From positions 186,001 to 250,000 of the forward strand of contig CM067104.1 in the NCBI GenBank assembly GCA_034008185.1: DNA of 64,000 bases. The letters run 5' to 3'. Numbering within the stretch: the stretch's first letter is position 1; the number at the start of each line of letters is the position of its first letter. This DNA is from Gorsachius magnificus (taxonomy: Eukaryota; Chordata; Aves; Pelecaniformes; Ardeidae). A program made the translations under genes and the position numbers. Below, piece after piece: positions 60,101 through 64,000 of the stretch. A model generated the notes under the pieces. It ran no database searches, was not told where the DNA came from, and was given only the letters and a program-made list of their open reading frames with translations.

Positions 60101-61890
60101 CATCCCGGTACGGCAGCTTAATCCTTCGCTAAATTCTCCGGCTTCTCTATTTTTGAGCAGAGTTTCAAATGCCACGGTTTTTACGAGGTGATATTTAGTG
60201 CCTCGAGGCATCCAAACGAATGAAGGCGTTTTAATTCGGAGGGCTGGAGGCGGCGAGGCAGGAGTTTGTAGCCACCTCTCGTGCTGGGACTCTGTTTGCA
60301 GGTAAAAAATTCTTTTCCACGGTCTTTTTTTGCACAGGCAGCGAGCCTTGACTCTGCCTCGGATTTAGACTGCTAGGGCCGCGGGTTAGAAATAAGTTTT
60401 GAACTCCTGTGTCTCTAATAAAGGAAAATCCTAATGATGGGAAACGTCTACTTTTAAATCAAAATAGGCTCATTATGACCCCGGGGCAGTGTCGCGGGTC
60501 CGTGTGTCGCAGGAGCGTTTGCTGTGTTCCTCAGACCTGTAAACCACATCCCTAAAAAATAAACCAGGTTGGGGCGGACGGGAGTCGAACTTCTAATTAT
60601 GATTTCGGGGGCAAATCAGATGCGTGTTTCTCAGTGCTGTCACTTTGTTTTCACGTGCCTGTGGCTTTTGCTGAAATGCATGAGGTTTCCTGATGTTTGC
60701 TGAAAGATTTTGTGTCCTCATTAACCTGCGTTGTACATGTTGAGAGGGCGATTTTGGTGGGTTTTCCCCGCTCCGCTGTGAACGTGGCTTTGAGGTTTTG
60801 TAATGGGGGCCAGATCCTTCCCTGGGGTGAGGCGGGTTTGCCGTGGCGGAGAGGTCTCTATTGTTTCCTTACCTTGTGTATCCTGTTGTTCTTTGTTTAA
60901 CCTGTCATCCTACTTGATGTGGTGCCTGCCGCCCCTGCTCGTGCCGGCTCCTGAAACCAGGAGCGCCGGGAGCACAGGGACAATACGCGTATGTAGCGCC
61001 GCGTGGAGCTGCCCCGGCACCCTCGCGGTGGGGGGAGGCTTCTGGTTCGTGCTCTGTTGAAATAAGCAGAGAAAGCCTTGAAAATTTGTACGCTTTTGGG
61101 TGCTGGCAGCAAAGGGAATTTTGCCTTCCCTGGGATGCTGGTTGCGTTCACACACGGGAGATCTAAGAGTTTGCGCTGTCACGAGGGCTGTCACCGAGCG
61201 TAGGAAATGCGCTCCTGGTCCGCTTTGTCTGGTGGCTCTTATGTCTGTAAATGCTGATATTTGTGTACATTTTATTTTTTTTTATAATGGATTCTAAACC
61301 TCCCTGCTCCTACTGCTTGCACGCTTAAGTGACGGTGTCTTACGGTAGCTTTGGCTTAAGCCTGTTGAAACCGTACCGCATCTGTAGGGATCTTGTTGCT
61401 TTATATTTTTAATGTTTTTTTTTTTTTATGGTTCATTGTTTCACCACGCTGTTAAACACAACACAAATTTTAAAAAGCAGGAGGGAGGTGGCTCTGAGAA
61501 GCTGGGAGACTCGAGGTGCGCCTTGGCTAGTACGGCAGCAATTTTCTTATTTCCTTCCTTTTGTTTTTTGGGGTTTTTATTCATTTCTTCTTTCTTTTTC
61601 AGAACCTGAAAAGATCGACACCAACTGCTGCCGTCAGGCTTTGTGACAAGAAGTTGCTTTTCAGAGGCAGGAGCTGTGGTGCTCCACTGGCCTGACAGCA
61701 GATTTCTGACAACTCCAGACCCCCTTTGCCCTCGCAGCTGGGATTTTGTCGTCCCAAAACAGATATCTGCCGTTTCCCACGTTGGTACAAGGCGCTGTGC
61801 GAACCGCGGCTGCCAGCGACGTTGCTCAAGGGCGAGGACTCTCTTCTTTTTTTTTTTTTTTTTTATTTGTTTTCCCCCCCTCCTGTGTAG
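54200..61890 (+). other. SPATS2: SPATS2 intron 1
   Basis: Base composition changes at about 54200 from GC-rich to ordinary, and stays so. No exon, RNA gene or recognised mobile element was found. Mononucleotide tracts are common: C at 56819-56842, A at 57470-57492, T at 57968-57981, A at 58441-58456, T around 59778-59815. Open frames here are short and resemble no known family. Confidence 0.6.
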
Positions 61891-61941
61891 CTGGACGTTA
61901 GAGCAAACGCGCTGAGATGTCTAAAAAGCAAAATACAAAAG
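61891..61941 (+). CDS. SPATS2: SPATS2, first coding exon (coding from 61917), partial gene
   Basis: The exon is bounded by a strong acceptor (long T/C tract then CTCCTGTGTAG at 61880-61890) and donor (GGTAAGA after 61941). The ATG at 61917 gives MSKKQNTK with one base left over, matching the human SPATS2 start MSRKQNQK, and human SPATS2 likewise has its start just before a splice junction. SPATS2 is a cytoplasmic protein of the SPATS2 family suggested to bind RNA. Its position after DNAJC22 agrees with human gene order. All later exons lie beyond the window. Confidence 0.8.
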
Positions 61942-62916
61942 GTAAGATGCATGTGGACGCGATGCGATCAAATGCCAATAAGCAGTGCTATCGATTCCAA
62001 AGTTATCAATTAGGAAAGGGGTTAATTGCTCTCGCTGTACTCCTCTCCTGGCTGCTGCTGTCACCTGACAGCTCATTGTCGCTCTCCTGCTGACATCCTA
62101 TAACCTGTTGGGTTTTGTGACATTTTTAGTCGCATTTCAATTGTCCAGCTGGACAGTTCTGATCTCACGAGTTCCTGTGTAATGTTAATTCTGCACCACT
62201 GCCACAGCCAGGCAACAGGGGGGAAAAAAAAAATCGTTTAGTTACGGAGCCAAACTTTTTTCTTTTCCTGGGGTCCTCAGGTGGTTCACAACTTCCCCTC
62301 CTGGGCATGGCCAGGATGAGCTCGAGTGGCGTCTGGGTCTTGGGTGGAATTAACTCTACCAAACCTTCGTCCTGCTCCCGAGGCAGCCCTTGACTGCCCT
62401 CTCGGAGCGCCCCATGGATGCTGGGGTTTCGGGGCAGGCTTCTGCCTTGGACCTGCTTGTGCCATCTGTGGCAACCGCTTGCTGGGAATCCGGTTAAGAA
62501 AGAAGCCATTGAATCGAGGTGGGATAGCTCAGCTCAGGCCCCTTGCCTCTCGGGGATGTGATTCGAACTAGACCTGTTTAAATCTTCCTTAGGGATAGGT
62601 ATGGCAGAGCAGCGAGTGAGTTTCCGGGAGCTTTTTCCCTCGCTTTGTCTTCAAGTGCAGGCTGGTTCCCCTTTTTTCTGCCATCGCATCTTAAGTGGCA
62701 AAGCCGTCCTGGCGTCAAGCAGCTTATTTCAGCGAGGGATCTTATTTGTCGCATGTGAAACATTAATTCCAAAGTGTGTGTGTGTGGAGGGGGGAGAAGG
62801 GGGGTTGAGGGTTACGGTTCTCTTTTTATTTGAACTGACTACTAATTAATAATTTAGGGCGAATGGGTTTGACAATTCATGTCCTCTACCTCAAGAGAAG
62901 AGCTTTTGTTCTCTGT

Positions 62917-62948
<32 letters not shown>

Positions 62949-64000
62949 CCCCTAGCAGCTTTGGCATAGAAATGGTGTCTACCTGAGGAGCCCAGCCGTC
63001 CTTTGACAGCTAGATCCATCCATGATTTGAAGCAATTAGTAACAGTTATGGGAATTATTGTATAGGATAATTTTTGAGTGATTTTTTTTTAAACCACTCT
63101 TGGAAGCCTCGGTACAAGTCATTAAGAAATTGGCTTCTCTCTGATGCTGGAAACGGAGCTCAGCCATCGTCGGCGAGCGCCTGTGGAGACAGAAACACAC
63201 CTTGAAACAGCAGAAGGGTTTAGGCAGGGGAGGGGCGAGAGGAATCTGTGGGAGACAACCAGGGGAAAACACGGGAAGCTGTTACTCGCCGGGAATTCGG
63301 GGGGTTGGCAAATCCCCAGCCGAACGAGAAAGCCGGCGCGATTGCCGCTCTCGGCGTTGTTCGGCAGAGTGTGTCGGAGAGAGGAGCCGCTGGGAAGCAC
63401 TGGCACGTATTGGGTTCCTACAGAAGAGTAAAGGGATCTGGGACATAAATATTTGACACCGAGCAGGAATGCAGAGTAGGCTTTAATTCGCTCCGCCACC
63501 GGGGATATAAAATATGCCCTGCTTTGTTAAGCAGGCTCGTCTCCGGTCCGCGCTGCGGTGGCAATGTGGACGTAAGGGAAGGTGAGAGTTAAAGCTGCAG
63601 ACTCTTCTGGCTGTGCCCTGTCCTGTTTGGACTGTGATTGAATTTTCAATTACTACTTTGCTGCTGCTCTAGAATGTTAATGTAGTCTGCAAATATTTTC
63701 CAGTCCTCAGTAAAGGAGTGTACCTTGGCCAGGTAAGGAACGTCTTTCCAGTTCCTCTTTCTTCCTGGAGGCAAAACAAAGCCCCTTGTGCAGCGTAACA
63801 AAGGGCTGGTGTGACACATCGAGAGGGAGGGAGCGAGACGGAGCTATTTTTGATAACACAGCAGTTCTGAAACCGAATCAGAAGCCCACCTGTTTGTTCT
63901 TCCAAGGGCCGCAGAACAGAGCGAACATCTGAGCTACTCGGAAGGGTATTTTTAAGTCTTGCAAAAATGTATATGCAAAGTTTGGGCACAGAATCACGTG
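61942..64000 (+). other. SPATS2: SPATS2 intron 2, start
   Basis: No second coding exon (expected to encode a SPATS2-like FDLQSNTV segment) is seen before the window ends. A long T tract lies at 62920-62949. Nothing else of note is recognised. Confidence 0.55.

Noticed and set aside
60570..60600. tRNA-like GGGAGTCGAACTT sequence in SPATS2 intron 1
   Set aside because: No flanking acceptor stem or anticodon arm could be folded; chance match.

Overview
The window is vertebrate nuclear DNA, most likely from a bird. Three things point there. A short 3' fragment of a CR1 LINE lies at 29846-29908 with the tail typical of avian CR1. Genes are compact, very GC-rich and have small introns, as on avian microchromosomes. 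The spliced products are clear orthologues of a human 12q13.12 gene block. The species cannot be told from the sequence alone.

Gene order and orientation match human 12q13.12: KMT2D (-, 5' part only, 1-~4.6 kb), RHEBL1 (-, 6.1-7.8 kb), DHH (-, 9.0-12.1 kb), LMBR1L (-, 14.0-19.0 kb), TUBA1B (-, 19.8-23.3 kb), TUBA1A (-, 25.6-28.6 kb), TUBA1C (+, ~33-35.8 kb), PRPH (+, 36.9-39.9 kb), C1QL4 (-, 42.3-44.1 kb), DNAJC22 (+, 51.2-52.3 kb) and SPATS2 (+, promoter at ~53.5 kb, first coding exon at 61.9 kb, continuing past the end). TROAP, which lies between PRPH and C1QL4 in human, was not found; that gap holds a strong promoter-like sequence with no recognised gene. Products cover chromatin (KMT2D), small GTPase and Hedgehog signalling (RHEBL1, DHH), membrane proteins (LMBR1L, DNAJC22), cytoskeleton (three alpha-tubulins, peripherin), a secreted C1q-like protein (C1QL4) and an RNA-binding-type protein (SPATS2). 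They are linked by ancestral synteny, not by an operon.

Five genes carry a one-base reading-frame discontinuity in an otherwise intact, conserved gene, most of them in or beside G/C runs: KMT2D, DHH, TUBA1C, PRPH and DNAJC22. TUBA1A also carries a 143-nt net deletion in its last exon. The simplest reading is consensus error at G/C homopolymers in the assembly, but real lesions cannot be excluded. Exon coordinates below were worked out by hand from splice sites, phase and protein similarity recalled from the families.

Non-coding content: many GC-rich minisatellites (unit lengths about 20-65 bp), C/G-block palindromes, CpG-island promoters with CCAAT and TATA boxes, a tandem X-box-like pair between TUBA1A and TUBA1C, and a striking series of short AT-rich, homeodomain-motif-rich islands (45.4-50.5 kb) in the GC-rich C1QL4-DNAJC22 interval, which look like a cluster of regulatory elements. 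From about 54.2 kb to the end, base composition becomes ordinary and is SPATS2 intron.
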